Source: Pomacea canaliculata
Lineage: Eukaryota; Mollusca; Gastropoda; Architaenioglossa; Ampullariidae
Direction of reading: 5' to 3'
Assembly (NCBI RefSeq): GCF_003073045.1
Contig: NC_037594.1
Span: forward strand, 23,318,927 to 23,382,926
DNA length: 64,000 nucleotides
Shown: piece after piece, positions 1-13,572 of the stretch
Numbering within the stretch: the stretch's first letter is position 1
Layout of the letters: each line of letters begins with the position of its first letter
Position numbers and translations under genes: made by a program
The notes under the pieces: generated by a model
Databases searched by the model: none
What the model was told of the DNA's origin: nothing
The model's input: the letters and a program-made list of their open reading frames with translations, nothing else

Positions 1-601
1 ACTTACCCCTGAGTCATAGATAGCAACAATACCAGTCTCTCTGTCTCTAAAGAAAACTACCAATATAGTCTTTGCCTTACTTAGGTGAAGTCAAAGCCGT
101 CAATTCGCACTAAACCGTTGGTGTCTAGTAAGATGGAAGTCCTCGTGCTTCGCTAGCTTTTCACAAAGTGTGAGGGTTCCTGTCTGATTGGCAAGACTGG
201 GGTATTGGTATGCAACTAATTCGTTACTGGCTTTCTGTGTTCCCGATGGCCAGTGCGGCCCCTTTTGGTTGTAAGCGATAGCAGATAATTTTAGGGTGAC
301 AGCGAGTGGGTGGGGGATGTTTTATGTTGGTCAAACGAAAACCGCCAAAGAAAAGGCGTCGCATTATGGGGGAGGGGGAGGGAGACGACACTCGATGTAC
401 CGATGTACTGTCCGGCTGCTTTCTTCGCTCAGGCTTCAACACAGCCTGCAATTAGCATGGCAAACAATACCAACGGACTGTCCCCGATCTGATCGTCAGA
501 GGTGTTAGAGCCTCCACTTGCCTCAGGGCCCGCTTTTGTGACGGTGATGACCGTCTCCTCTCTACGTTCCCCTACCTTTCTTCAGTTCTTTGCTCTTTGT
601 G
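1..601. other. Unassigned left edge
   Basis: No exon, conserved protein segment or clear repeat boundary could be recognised here. Short open frames are present on both strands but resemble no family I know and lack plausible splice partners. Part of this stretch may be the interior of the hAT-type element whose right end lies at about 708, because that terminus faces this direction. Confidence 0.4.
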
Positions 602-708
602 AGAATTACGTCTCAAATATTGGAGGGGCAAAAGGATATTCCTGCCCCCCCTGTATTTTCCTTGGGGGGGCGGCTGCCCCCGCTGCCCCCCTGGTTCCTA
701 CGCCACTG
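602..708. mobile_element. Orphan hAT-type transposon terminus
   Basis: Read on the minus strand from 708, the sequence opens with CAGTGGCGTAGGAACCAGG and continues as alternating G-rich and C-rich runs. This is the typical look of hAT terminal inverted repeats of the CAGTGGCGTA type. Only this end is visible. No matching start was found at 1-600, so the rest is either outside the window or lost. The flanking 8 bp (709-716) would be the target duplication, but it cannot be paired. Confidence 0.5.
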
Positions 709-1298
709 GGAAAGCGGGGCAGGTGGTGACAGGATGGAGGTGCGGGGATGTTTTTTGGAGGGAAGTCGGACGTGAAGGTCGGGGAAGAGGCCATGCAGTG
801 GTCAGAACGTGAGGGTGTAGCAAGACTCGACTTTGAGCGAGACTCGACGTTGAAGCGAGGTATGCTCATGCGTAGAAACTATATGGATCTTCTAGTGTTG
901 CTGAATGGATTAGCAGACATTTTCGTGGTATTTTTTAAAATCAAAACCAATAACAAAGAGTGAGTTGTATGTGTTTAGGGTTGGATGGGCGCAGCTCAAT
1001 ATAAGGGCCTTTCTGCCCGAATGGCAGTAACTATAATTTTTTAAGTCCTTATACATGTCAGTGCATATACCTCGATCGATCGATCTCTGGTCTTCTTGAG
1101 TCTACCATGGGCATCCATGACCATCAAAATGTTTAAAACAATTAAGGCTTTCTGGATGACGAAAACTGTGACATCACTACAATTATCTCCTTGATGCAGT
1201 CCTTTGGCTGCCCCTTTAAGCGTATTCAATGCAAAGTCAAATACCTCCTCTTTAACAAGTGTTGCAAGGCCCCGGCTTCCCCATACCTACCTACACAC

Positions 1299-1332
1299 CA
1301 CGGACCTTCATACCTTCATATGAAGGTCCGTG
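1299..1332. repeat. Perfect 14-bp-arm hairpin, CACGGACC family
   Basis: CACGGACCTTCATA at 1299-1312 is followed by a 6-nt spacer and its exact reverse complement at 1319-1332. Related imperfect hairpins lie at 1530-1554, 15921-15975 and 58205-58241. It sits about 1.2 kb upstream of the YKT6 start codon. It could be a foldback repeat or a regulatory palindrome. Confidence 0.7.
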
Positions 1333-1529
1333 CTACACACTGATTCATTCTCTCAAAGTCTCCTAGCTCTTATATATCTTCTCTCAGCCTTTTGTATTCC
1401 TTGAACCATATACATACATATTAACCTGTATATAGAGACAGTTTTTTTAAACCCTGTGATATAAGTTCAGAGAATTAAATAAATGTAATTACTATCTGAC
1501 GAATAGTGAAACATCATATATAGCGATAT

Positions 1530-1554
1530 CACGGACGTGTGATACAAGTCCGTG
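1530..1554. repeat. Second CACGGAC hairpin
   Basis: CACGGAC (1530-1536) and GTCCGTG (1548-1554) form a 7-bp stem around an 11-nt loop, about 230 bp from the perfect hairpin at 1299. The shared CACGGAC core makes these two likely members of one family. Confidence 0.55.
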
Positions 1555-2540
1555 GTGATAAGGTCGTCTATAGTATAGTAGTGGCAGCTCTGTGTGTGTA
1601 TGACACTCGCAATATTTTAGTTACTTTTAAATACTTTAATTTAAAATATACAAACTATTTTTTTTAATTTAAAACTCACTTGGTGAATAATTTACGAAAA
1701 TATCGCTGGGGATTCCCGTGACTGAAAACACTACGTGTATGACGTTATATCCGTTTGTTGAATCCAGCTTGGCAAGTAAGCATCATTAACTATTATTAGG
1801 AAATGTTTCATATTTCTAACATATTTTAAAGTAAATTAATACAGCTCTAAAAGCTCTTTCCACTTTTTTGTTTTATTTTTGTTATATCTTGTAAGTTGTA
1901 GTTACGTGCTACGTCCGAACTGTCGATTTGAGTGTACACATAATCATGTTTTTAGAAAAGTACCTCTCTGCAGTACATCACAGCACATCGTCTGTTTAAT
2001 TTTAAACACATTTATTTAATCGTTTGCATGATATGTTTTAATTTTACTGATTGTTATATTTGAATACTTATCAGTGATTCTTGGACGAGTGTTTGTTCCG
2101 TTGTGAGTAACAGAAGAATTAACAAAATACCCTGCTAATTGACGTTGAGGCAAGATCGTAGTTAAGAGAAAAATGACAAAGGGATAGCGTATTCAGACTA
2201 TCGAAGCCTTTTCGGACTTCCTCAAACAAAACGCTTCATACTGAAGCAACACATCTGTTGCCTTTAAAATTCACAATATTGTTTGTTTAATTAGTCATAA
2301 TATACACGAAATATGTGATAAATCACTTTGTAAGTGTAGCCCCTGACACTGCCAGCATTGTGTGAGAGTAAGAGGTTTTCAATATTATTAGTTGATGACG
2401 ATTTGTAATATAGTTACAGGAGGTATGAGTTGCTTACTAATTTTTTAGGCATATACTGTGGTAATTTGTTTGTATTTAGTCCTTTAATCTGTTTCAGGTT
2501 CCCACTTTTCTTTGAAACACATACTGCACAAGTATTTGCC
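1555..2540 (+). promoter_or_regulatory. YKT6 upstream region and 5' leader
   Basis: AT-rich DNA without recognisable coding content. A likely splice acceptor (TCTGTTTCAG ending at 2497) suggests that the first coding exon runs from 2498 and that at least one non-coding exon lies upstream. A CRE-like TGACGTTA is at about 1740. The transcription start cannot be placed from sequence. Confidence 0.35.
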
Positions 2541-5500
2541 ATGAGGTTATTTGCAATAACAGTAGGCTTTAAAAGTTCAGATGGAAAGGTGAACATTTTA
2601 AAGGCTGCTCATGAACTATCTTCGTTTGGCTACTTCCAGAGAGGAAGGTAAATGTCTTGTATTTAAGTAATGTGTATATGCGTGTATGTTTTTATTTATA
2701 TATTTTGTGTATGTGTGTGTGTGTGGAGAGGGGGAGAATACTTTTGAAAGCTGATAAAAGAATTCAACTTGTGGGGTATGTCATATTACACTAAACATAC
2801 ACCATATTGATAGATTTAATAAAGTATTTATTGCCAGAATAATTTCAGCATTAAGTTGTCATCATTAAGTCATGACTTATTTGTATTATTGTGACATAAC
2901 AGCTTAAAGAGAAACATGCTTGTGCAGCGTTCGTGAATTTATGGATTTCACTAGCAAGATTATAGTTGAGAGAACTGCCTTTTGCTCAAGAGCATCTGTG
3001 AAAGAACAAGGTGTGCTTCATTAATTATCATTAAACTTGCTTATTATTTTAGCAATTTGAGTGCAGCCTGTGCTAGCAAATAAATTAAACCTGAAAAAGT
3101 TGCAGGCTTGTTTAAGAATAAGAGTTTATGCCATTTATTTCCTTTAAAAGTTAAGAAATTATTGCTTTTTTTTGGGGGGCATTAAATGGGACACAACAAG
3201 GCATAAACAGATTTTATGTGTGTATGTGGAAAGGAGGCAGTGGCAATGCTATATGCTATGTAGTGTGATTTTGATTGACTATTCAATGATGCAGAATATG
3301 TGTGCCACGTTTATGTCCGACGTGATGGCCTGGCTGGTGTTGTGATAGGTGATCATGAGTATCAACAGAGAGTTGCCCATACTCTTATAAACAAGGTAAA
3401 TGGCCACAGGTATAACCTTATGCCAGCTTGAAGATTTCAAGTAGTAATTCTAAAAAGAATGATTCATCATCTTTCTGCATATTTAACCAATTAGGACATT
3501 AAAGACCAACCTGAATGGTTTGCATTTTTTTTTCACATATCAGTAGGAGTAGGCGATACAAAACTAACCTGTAAATTTCAGCCCCCAAAACCCATCTGTT
3601 AATTATCTCTTAACAAAGTACATGACTCACACCTCTGATCAACATGTGCCACTAACAGTGAACCATGTCACATTAGTACACCAATCACAACATTGCCAGC
3701 AGACAACACCAAACAGAAACAGAATGAGTGACTGTAAGTTCACCATAGTTACCGTTTATCAAGTTGATGTCTAAGACTGCAGACTTATTTGTTCAGATCT
3801 GCCTGGCTTGGTGAGAATGACTTTCCTAAAGTTAAAGGCGGCATTTAAGGTTACCAGTTTTAAAGTTGGATTGCTGAATTTATAATTGCACATAGATGAG
3901 TGCTGTTGATGCACAAGACTAAAACTTCAGGGAAATATAAAAATGTAAACAATTCATTTGAAGAAAGGTGGTCAGAACTCTTTTCTCCCAACTGTTTTGT
4001 TTTGACTTGTTAGAGGAATGTCTATACTCTATAGACCATTAGAAAATTTTGTTTATGCATCTTTTCATTTTCAGCGTTATTTTTACAGCAATCAATGTGA
4101 AGTTTTATCAGATCTTGTATGCATGTGCTTAATATCTTTGTAGAGATTTATAAAGGTTGATTTACAACTTTTTCGAATGTGAGGTTATTTTTAAACGAAA
4201 TTTACAAAAATCACATGCAGTGAAAAAAAAGACTCAAGTATTCGAAATATTAATATGAAGTCATTTGTGGTTGCCATCACTATCTCCTACTCCCTCGTGT
4301 CTGTTCATATACATGCACACCCAAACACAATTATCACCTTTTACCATGTGGCTCTTTTTTTTAATGAGCAATAGTATTAAAATTATGTTAAAATACTGTA
4401 AAATATCTAGTGTATATAATCCTCTCCATTTTTATATGTCCAGATATCCAGAATGCATTTTTTTCATTGTTTGATTTTTTTTTTCCCAGATTCTTGATGA
4501 ATTCCAGTCCAGGTATTCTAGTACCCAGTGGCCTTTTTTAAAAGAGAGGTATGAAAGTCTTAAAATATGTCTTGAAATACTGATTACTAAATTTTCAGCT
4601 GACTAAAGTTAGTTCTGTTTCTGTTGAAATAAACATCCCTGTAATTAAGTGTAAACTTGTATTGAGTAATGTGACTTATGAATCAGTTAAAAAAGGTGGA
4701 TTTTTAAAGAATTTAGTTCATACTTAATAAATGCTGATGGAAGCTGTTACAGTGATAGGCTAGTTCGATCCTTGGACAAGGGAAAAAAAACACCATATGG
4801 AAAACCATTTCTTTAATTTTCTTGAGATCACCAAACGCTCTTTTATTTTCAACTTTTGATGCAAAATTTTAAGAATTTTTCACATTTGAGAATAGTATGT
4901 TCTCAATAGTGGCTTAAATAAACTGAGAAAGACATATTACACCAATTCCAGAAACTAGGGCCTGCAACTCTGCCAGAAGCACTCAGTATGGCTGTCAGTG
5001 TATTTGTTTAAGAAAAGTGTATTATCTCTATCTCTCCCTTTCTCATGGATGTGTTATTGAAAGGATTAGGAAAAGATATCTATAGAAATATGTTGCTACA
5101 GCTACAACTGATTTCATTTTTTTAATTTTATTTTCAGTGATGTGAACTTTCCACAACTGGTAGACTTTCTGCAAAAGTACCAGGTACTTTAAAGTGCATA
5201 ACAGTAAATGCTGGCAGCAAGTAGAAAAATAATAATTTGATTGATTTTCTGGTCATTTGATTATATTCAGTGTAGTTACTTAATCTGTGTTTTGTGCATA
5301 TTCTTTTGTAGCTTTTCCCTTTAACAAAATGTTAAATAAACTTTTTTTTTTAATGTTACAAATTAATGGTTTAGGTCCTATAATTTTACTATATAGCTTG
5401 ATTACTTTTTTACTTTCCATGAACAGCTACTACATTATTCAAATGGTTTGCAAGTTAAAGCTAAATTAATGTAACTGCTTTTGCTTTATTTTAGAATCCC

Positions 5501-7832
5501 AGAGAAGCTGATGCCATGACAAAAATACAATCAGAACTGGATGAAACAAAAATTATTCTGGTATGTTTTGGGTTTTTTTTTTTTTTAAGGAAATAACAAA
5601 GGAAATAAGAAGTTGACCTTAATTGATAGATCCTGGTGTTGTACATTATTTCTGCTCAAAATTTGGGGTTGTTTACTTGCAATTGCTCCTGAAACACAGT
5701 TGTCAGGTATGACGTGGTACAAAAAAGTTGGAATGTTTTGTGAGTGACATCATTGGAGTCTTTGAGTAAGTGCAGTCAAAGGCTGGTATCATGGTGATTG
5801 TGTTATACAGTGAGGAAGAGCTGAGCAAAGTGAAGAAGACTGATATGACAGAGGATGCATCTAATCAAGGTTGCTGTTCTCTTGTCAATTTGTCATATCG
5901 TTTTGTGTCTTCTATTGATCTGTGCTTTTTGTTGTGCTGTTTACCTCTATTCTGGATTGTTTTCTGTGCCTGTGAGTCATCTCTATCTAAAGATGTCTTC
6001 ATCCACGATTGTTCTCGGTCTCAGTTTTTTGTTTTTTTGTTTTTTTTTAAAATATATGATCATTTGCTTTATTGCTACATTTTCCACGGATTAGATTTCA
6101 GTGTCAGCAATGTCTGAACTTCTGATAATAAGCGTTTTGTGCTATCCTGTATCTTTGCTTCACAAATATTTAATATGCTGCTATCATGTTAACTAATGCT
6201 TTCTTGAAGCCACAACCTTGCAGTAATCTCAACTGTGATGTACCTAGCAGTTTATTCAAAACAAAACTTCAAATGAAGTGTTCAGACTAACTTTTCTCAA
6301 CCTCATCTTCACTGCAAGATCTTGTTTCTTTTGATGTTGCGTTGCATTATCTCTGTATGTTAAGAGTTTTCAATCTATGTATATATGTGCTATGTTTGAG
6401 TCTGTATATTTATGTGTGTGTGTTTTTTTTTTGTTTTTTTTTTTTTAGAGTGCATTGAGGCTGCTTTAAACTTGGAGATTTCACTATAAAAGTCTCATTT
6501 TTATTAATATTAGTAGTAAATTGTGTTTCATTTGTCAGGAATTTGTTTTCCTTTGCATAAGTGTGAAAACATACAATTGTGTCTTAGACATGAGTGCAAG
6601 TAAACAGTTCATTTAAAACCTAAAATTTTGAGCAGAAACAATGCAGAACATTAGTATCTATCATTTAAACACACTGTGCTATTTTGCTTGCCACTTCTTT
6701 TTTCCTTCTGTTTGTGGGTGTAAGCCTGTGTTGGTATTATGATGCAAATCAGTAAGTGCCTTAAAAAATGTCAAGCACTTATAAATGTTTCTTTAGATCC
6801 AATAAGACCAGGCTATCATTAACACGCTTAAAAAATTCTTTGTTACATTCTACAATCGTAGCTTAGCATGATTTAGGAATTTATTAAATGTTAACATTCA
6901 GTTAGCCAAATAAAAAAGTGGATCACAGTTTTCACTGCGATCACTGCTGACTGTGTTACCTGGTTGAATTTAGGCTGTTGCATTGGTTTTAACCCTGGCC
7001 CTGACAACAAAAAAATACAAATTACGATGACACTTCAAGATGGAAAGAGTGACAGTTTTGGCTTCAAAAGGTTGATGTTCAATGTTTATTTTGGTCCAAG
7101 AAAGGATGAAAAGCATCATTTATTTTAAAAGGAATAACAATGGAAATTGGAAGTTGTGTGTGTGAGTGTGCATGCATGCAAACACACATTGTTTTTTCTT
7201 ATTTTTTTTTTAAAAAAAAACAGCACAACACAATTGAAGCTGTGCTACAACGTGGAGAAAAGCTTGATGATCTTGTCGACAAATCAGAGGGCTTAAGTCT
7301 TCAGTCTAAGACCTTCTACAAAACTGTAAGGAAGTTTAAAAATACATTGATATCTAATACAAACCATTTCATTTTTGCAAGAAAAAAGTTTTCCTTTTTT
7401 TTTTTTTTTTACTTTTTTTACTTTTTCACAATGCAATGCAAGAGAACATCATGCACCACACTCTGTTAAAATGTATATCAACAACAAGTACATCCTAATT
7501 ATAAGGGTGCTGTATGTCCAGTCCTGTTATAATTCCATCTAATTACCGAACTTGAAACTTGTTTAAAGGCTCTTTGCATCAGATAGCTTTTAGACTACTG
7601 TTAAGCAAAGAACATACAGCTGTAGTGTCCTGTGTGCACTGTGTTTGTGTGTACACGCTTCTGTGTGTGAGAGAGCAGCTGCTAGTGCGAATATCATGTT
7701 TATTTCAAATTGAGTCAAAATATTCACAGTTAAATAATCTGGCATTGTTAACAGGTGTTCTTCAGATTCTCATATTGTGTTTTTCTTTATTTTCAGGCCA
7801 AAAAGACAAATCAATGCTGCACCATTCTGTAA
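2541..7832 (+). CDS. YKT6: YKT6 v-SNARE (R-SNARE), 8 coding exons
   Basis: Coding exons: 2541-2647, 2928-3010, 3295-3395, 4490-4548, 5138-5183, 5495-5560, 7224-7325 and 7797-7832. They total 600 nt (199 aa) against 198 aa in human YKT6. Every junction is GT-AG and phase-consistent. Residues 1 to about 130 form the longin domain (start [16 protein letters not shown]; later [20 protein letters not shown]). Residues about 138-192 are the R-SNARE motif, with the zero-layer arginine in [12 protein letters not shown] at about residue 164. The protein ends NQCCTIL, the double-cysteine prenylation and palmitoylation tail of the family. YKT6 acts in ER-Golgi, endosomal and autophagosome-lysosome fusion and cycles between cytosol and membrane. 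The final residue is Leu where human has Met. The start is fixed by homology to the family N-terminus. Intron 6 (5561-7223) is the longest and holds no recognised gene. Confidence 0.96.
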
Positions 7833-7910
7833 AGTATTTATTGCACAGCGACTCTTGTAATGTGTTCGGAAATTGATGGAAATGAATATTTTTGCATGCT
7901 TATCAGTAGA

Positions 7911-7922
7911 AATAAAAATAAA
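7911..7922 (+). terminator. Polyadenylation signals of YKT6
   Basis: Two adjacent AATAAA hexamers (7911-7916 and 7917-7922) lie about 80 nt after the YKT6 stop codon, which is a normal distance for a short 3'UTR. Other AT-rich signals further on cannot be excluded. Confidence 0.55.
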
Positions 7923-10900
7923 GAATTAAGAGGGAAGGTTGATTTTATATAGATATTCATTTTGTTTTGTTTCTGTTAATGCTAATTTAGTAATTTATGC
8001 AAAATGTAACACTTATTATTGTCAAGATTTCTCTTGGTTTTCAATTCCACAAAGTACGAATTTCTTCAAATGAATGTATAATTGGGTGTGTTTCTATTTT
8101 TGTTTGGCTGTTTATGGTTGATGTATTTTAGAAGATAAACAGAAACATCACACTAAAACTCAAGGCTGCTCATGCACAGAGCAGTGCTTTGGCTATTTAT
8201 GGAATACACATACATGTATTGGAGGAATATGTGGAAAGATTACTTCTTCCACATCAGAAATATGCTTTCACTGTTCTCAACTTAGATGCACCTTATTTCT
8301 CCATTGTTTTAATCACAAGATTCAGTATTACTCCAAACAGCATGCAAATGAGAATGAGTTATGAGGCAAGTGTGAGAGAAGGCAATTCTATGTGTGATAG
8401 AAAATATGTATATGCATGCAGGTGTATCCAGACTGCATGATTTTATTTTCATTGGGATATATATGCTTAAAAGTTTGTGAGGAACAAGTTGGAGGCAAAA
8501 ATTTCAAGTTCTGTCAGAGATGTACATTGCTTGTGTAGATAGTGTGTTTTGAAGATGTATAAAACTGCTGCTACTAATGTTGAAGCATATGAAATGTGCT
8601 AAATATGGATTCCAATGAATCTGCCACCTTTCAGCATGTTTTAACTATTATCATTTAAGAAAAAAGTATGATACTGCATCATGATATCATCATTTATCAT
8701 GTTCATTTGTTTTGGTTTTGCGTAGATCACTACACACAAAAATGCATGCACCCGTCATTTTTTAAAAGTTAATAGTCTGTCCTCTTAAACATCATTTATT
8801 TTTACTTTTGTGGTCTGGGTTCTCATTTTCAGTGTCATAATTTTCACTGAACTTTACAAATTAACCAGTAACTTTAGTGCAAATGAGGTGCTCTTATTAT
8901 CAGTAAAAGACATGGATTTTGTTACTTTTAAATCTGATGGACCAATGTATTTTGTTTGTATCGTGAACTTGTTATTTTGTGATTATTAACGAGTGTACAT
9001 TGTCACCAACTTTAATTATAGGGCATGCACACACACACACACAAACTTAAATCTCATCACTAGTATCTGGTAAAGCATTTATTTTCATTAAAAATATAGC
9101 ATGTGTTAAAAAAAAAATTCTGGTCATTACCTTTGAATTGTAAGTTTTCTACAAGACAGGAGATGTGTGTGTGTCCTTTATGTGTATAAACATGCTATTT
9201 GTGATTATTTTGGTTGTTTTGATTTAGCCAGGTGGATTGACTTTGACATTTGTGTAATGTTGCTTTTTACAGTGGCTAAATGATATTTCAACGTATCACA
9301 TATGCAGTTAAAATGTAAGTACTAGGATGTCTCACTTATATAGCACACTTTATTAAAGACCATTTTGAAGGTTTCATAGTTTTTTCTTTGTACATCGATA
9401 TTTGTCTCCTTCACCCATTTATTTTCATAGAAAACTAGGTTAATAATATTAATAAATGCAAAATTTGTAAAGCACATACACTCTTTAGCAAGAACTGTAA
9501 ATCGCTGTGAACAAGTCCTTGGAAAAGCATTATATAAATCATTATTATTAGTAGTCTGCCTGTATGTACACTTGGGGAATGATATAACTATATTTTCAGC
9601 AAATGACACTTTTCTCTCTGCATTCACTGCTCCCTTGTCAGAATTACAATTATATTTATTATAGTTTTATTCTCTATCGCTTCCTGCAATTACCAATCAC
9701 AAAAAAGATCAAGTACATTTAATATAGCACAGACCTGACAGTTTTGAATGATAAAACAATATTAGTGTCAATTCAGCAAAAATTAGTTCCTCTTTATGAA
9801 TTGTTAAAGTCAAGTGTTCATTCAGACCAAAATAAAGTTCACAAACATTTCAACAGTTTCTGTAGCCTTGCTGATATTTGTGTTGGTGTTTATCATCATT
9901 TATACATATCTGAGGATTTCATGAGGTGAAATAGCATCACATAAAATGCTAATTAAGAAATTGAACGCTTCCAAACGGAAAAAAAACCACCAATTGTTTA
10001 ATTCTAAGAGGAAAAATGTTATTTTTGTTACTTTGATGATGGCATTCACGCCTCACTTTTGTGTTAATATTTTTAAGAAGCGTATATTTTCATGCAGTAA
10101 TTTTTATATTCACAGCTTTGAATTTACACTTTTATTCTCTCGCATTAGCTCACTTGATCCACCATTCAACCCCATTTTTTCCTTTGTTTATCCACCGCAG
10201 TCCTTTAGATATTTTTAGTAACAAGTTCCTAATATTTATCGATCATAGTAATATAATTAAACACCAAACTCGTATAGGATTTAGTTAAACGAGAGCTGCA
10301 TCATGTTTAAATATAGCTTGTCAGTAGCTGCACTAACGGAAACATAATTATCATTTGCAGGGGATCTCTTCTCGATTAGTATATCCTAACAGCAAAATTC
10401 TCTTCTAATAACTAGTCTTGTTAACAAGCTTAATTATTGGAAATTTTTGACATTGATAAATAGTCTTCATTTTGAATAATTGTTTATTTTCGCTCTCTAC
10501 GAATTTATTTACAATTTACAAATCTCATTAACATTCAACAAGGATGCCTCCCAAGGCGCTGTTGTGAATGAATTGAAATCGTTCAAATGAGCGGAGGAAG
10601 GCCAACAGCTCGGTTGACAACGCGTGAAAAGATGTAGGCCCTAACGTAACATAGCTTGAATTCAAACTGTTCGACCTTTTTATACGTGATTTTTATGTTA
10701 ACCTCCAGCATTTTTCAAGGCGAAGAATTTTGTCGTGAGTATGATTTTTCGTGTTTTACTTTTTCCTGAATGACTCGACGAACAGCAATCTCGTGAAGAG
10801 TTTGACGCTTACGATCAAGTAACAAGATCAAGCTGCACGAGTTACGAGTAGGGTCGCTGTAAGAAAAATAACTTCTACAATGACTACATGGTCACATACC

Positions 10901-11736
10901 ATTCATGCTTTTGAAGCGAACTGTTATAAGCATTTTTATAAAAAGTAATCGCTAACTGTCAAGAAGTGAAAGGGTTTTATACCTGTTTCAGTATTATCAA
11001 CAAAGCTTTTAGATTACACCAACTTGTACTGATCACAAAACCATGATTATGAACTGTCATGGACTATACAGACTTATTTTTAAAGCGTAATCCAAATCAT
11101 AGTCATTAAACTTGCAAGCGATTTAAAGTTTCAGGCAAAAGATACAACTGTATGACTCCCATTTTGCTAAAAATACGTGCTCAGAACCTCACAGCAGAGG
11201 TGCTCTAGTTCCCCCCAACCTCCTCCAGACTTCCCAGAAAGGCATAGAAATTTGCCAGAATTTTAATTTATTCATGTGTGCACACAAACAAAGAGAATGT
11301 ATGCAGTTGTGTATCAGCATGCATCACTTCAAATGCAGTTCATAATACCTGTTCAGCAGGTAAATGTTAAAAAAGCTGAGAGAAGAATTACAAAAGTATT
11401 TATTACAGAATAGAAAATTTTCTTGAACTATGAGATATGAAGTGAAATTTTGCACGTACTGTAATTATTGTAATTGGTCTCATTATCTTGTAATTTTCCA
11501 TAAAGATCAGATAATACTTAAAGCAACAAGTTTTTTGGTATTAATTTCTCTGTATCGCCATTTTAAAATTTGAATTATTATTAAAATACTTTTTTTTACC
11601 AAAAATGTCTCCACAATCTTTTATGTAACAATTATGCTATGTTTTCAATTAAAAATATTAAAGAAAAATGAAAGTGTCACATTAAAGCATTCAACTTAAT
11701 CTATCATCAATACTATATTATCAACTGCTTCCATAG
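7923..11736. other. Non-coding stretch between YKT6 and the TMEM198 region
   Basis: AT-rich sequence with no exon I could support. It may include extended YKT6 3'UTR. At about 9515-9550 there is an AAAGCATTATATAAATC string followed by ATTATTATTA, the tail type seen on other retroposons in this window, so the preceding 9330-9515 segment is probably a decayed retroposon. Confidence 0.4.
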
Positions 11737-12110
11737 GTGGCTTTGTAGCACAGGGGATAGACAGTGCAATTTGTGGGTCAGGTTGAGATTCATGTTTCAG
11801 CAAATGTAATTGATCTCTGGATGTGACATATATTTACTACGCATGGTTAGGGTAGCTCGGTAACGGTAAGGAGTCCCATAAGAGTCAAGAGGCTGTAAGG
11901 GCAGTGAATGTAAGTGGTTTGCTATGTCTAGGGCCATGTATATGGATAGCCAGTATGGAATCTAATCCTTTGGCCTAAATTTACCTCCCCTAATAGCTCA
12001 GGTACCCATTCTGGCAGATAGCTTCTGGGTGGGCAAGGGGTTGGCTCCAGCCACATGCCCAAGCAGGCATTGAACAATTGAAGTGCACTACCAGGCATTG
12101 GACTAGTCAC
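11737..12110 (+). repeat. Candidate tRNA-derived SINE
   Basis: The start has a pol III A-box-like TAGCACAGGGG followed about 35 nt later by a B-box-like GGTTGAGATTC. This spacing is typical of the tRNA-derived head of SINEs. A unique-looking body follows, and the right boundary is uncertain. I could not identify the parent tRNA. Calling it a SINE is inference from the box-like motifs. Confidence 0.35.
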
Positions 12111-12599
12111 ATGTGATAAAACTTTTTGGAACTGAGTGTGAAACACCAGCAACCTTCTTGTTCTCCCCGTCATGTTTATTTTCTGTCTATTCATTTTGCA
12201 GTGTTCTAGATTAGATATAAGCACCTAATGATCTTGTTGCAGTATAATTTGGAAAGCCCACCAAACCAGAAGTTGTACAAGATGATAGTCCTTAACATTT
12301 CCTTCTCTCAAAAACACGAAAGAAAACTGTTCTTGTAGGTTAATATGATAATTAGATATGGCATGCACTAAATAAGCAGTCTATTTTGCTGACTTTTGTG
12401 GTAAATCATTTGAAAATTATTTTAAATGCTATGTGTTATGTAGTTACAGGTGTATTTAGTTTGGATGAGCATAGTGAATAGACTGTGCAAGAGCAAATAA
12501 GTATGTTACAAGTGAAAGGTCTCTTTTATGCATGCTCAGCAGATCTATTCAGCTTTAGCCAAATAAGAGTATGCTTGATACCAGCACTAACTTGATTCC

Positions 12600-13572
12600 A
12601 CCCCAAATTCACAGGACCAAGCAGGTGCCAGGGATGCCGCAAGACAGATAGGGGAGGTATATACAGTGAAGCAAAATTAATATCTGTAGCCGACAGCACG
12701 AGAAGTGTTGATGCCTTTAAACCGGTTGCCCTATCACCATGGTTAGTTGCCAGACGGTCCTATCCATCCTGCCCCTGTGGAGAGGCCAAGGTGGCCAACA
12801 CCTGTCAGGTGATTCTTTCAGCACCCACACCCTGCTTGTTTCGATTTACAGCGCATAGCCTAGATGTGATACATAGACGCCACTCTCTGGCACACTTACT
12901 TGGCTTATTGGAAATGCACGCAAGCCCGCTTCTTGGATGCCAAGAGTTACTTCCTGTCAACCTTTCTTGCGTGCCACATCTCCTTTGTGGACATTACAAA
13001 CAGCTGCATAGCTATAGTGTGTGTGGACAGCCGATAAGGTGGTCGCCTAAGTGTAGGTGAGCCTGTTTGTGCATGCTTTGTACTGGTTGATTGGTTGGTT
13101 TCGTGGGAAAGGGCTTCCACCACAGGTGATTTCGCACTATGAGGTGAGAGGGATGAGGGAGGAAGCCTGAATACCCAGATGATCTCCCCGACGACCGGGC
13201 CTGCGAACAGGTGTGACAGCGAGTCACCTAGACAAGGTCTTGGTGCTGTCAGCGCGATAACTGTAGCCTTAGGTGACGTAACTCGGTGAGCTGAGGTCGT
13301 GAGGGGGTGGGACAGTCTAGTGGCAAGGTGCGGCAAAACCCGATACCCTTTCGTGGGCTGACACGATTACAGCCGAGTGGAAATCAAGAGAAGCGTAGTT
13401 ATCCTCCATTCATTTCATTCACTGCCGTTGTGTAGTTTGGACTCCTACGACAGTCATCACTGTATGTGGGCCGAGAAATGGACATTAATTAGTGTTCTTT
13501 CGCAAAGCACGTTGAGCCCGTCTTGATGGTGGGGAAGGCGCTCTATCAATCAACTGAACATTATTATTATTT
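12600..13572. repeat. Probable composite retroposon remnants
   Basis: This block is more GC-rich than its surroundings and ends with GAAGGCGCTCTATCAATC followed by ATTATTATTATT. That is the same kind of tail seen at about 9515, 37846, 54105 and 56340. No coding domain could be read with confidence in the body, and the left boundary is approximate. Confidence 0.35.

Noticed and set aside
5770..6117. 115-codon open frame in YKT6 intron 6.
   Set aside because: It is within a clean intron of a complete gene, its C-terminal half is a poly-T-derived phenylalanine stretch, and it has no recognisable domain.
12947..13336. 129-codon minus-strand open frame and overlapping frames.
   Set aside because: It falls in a GC-richer repeat-like block ending in a retroposon tail. 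The residues look random and no splice partners are evident.
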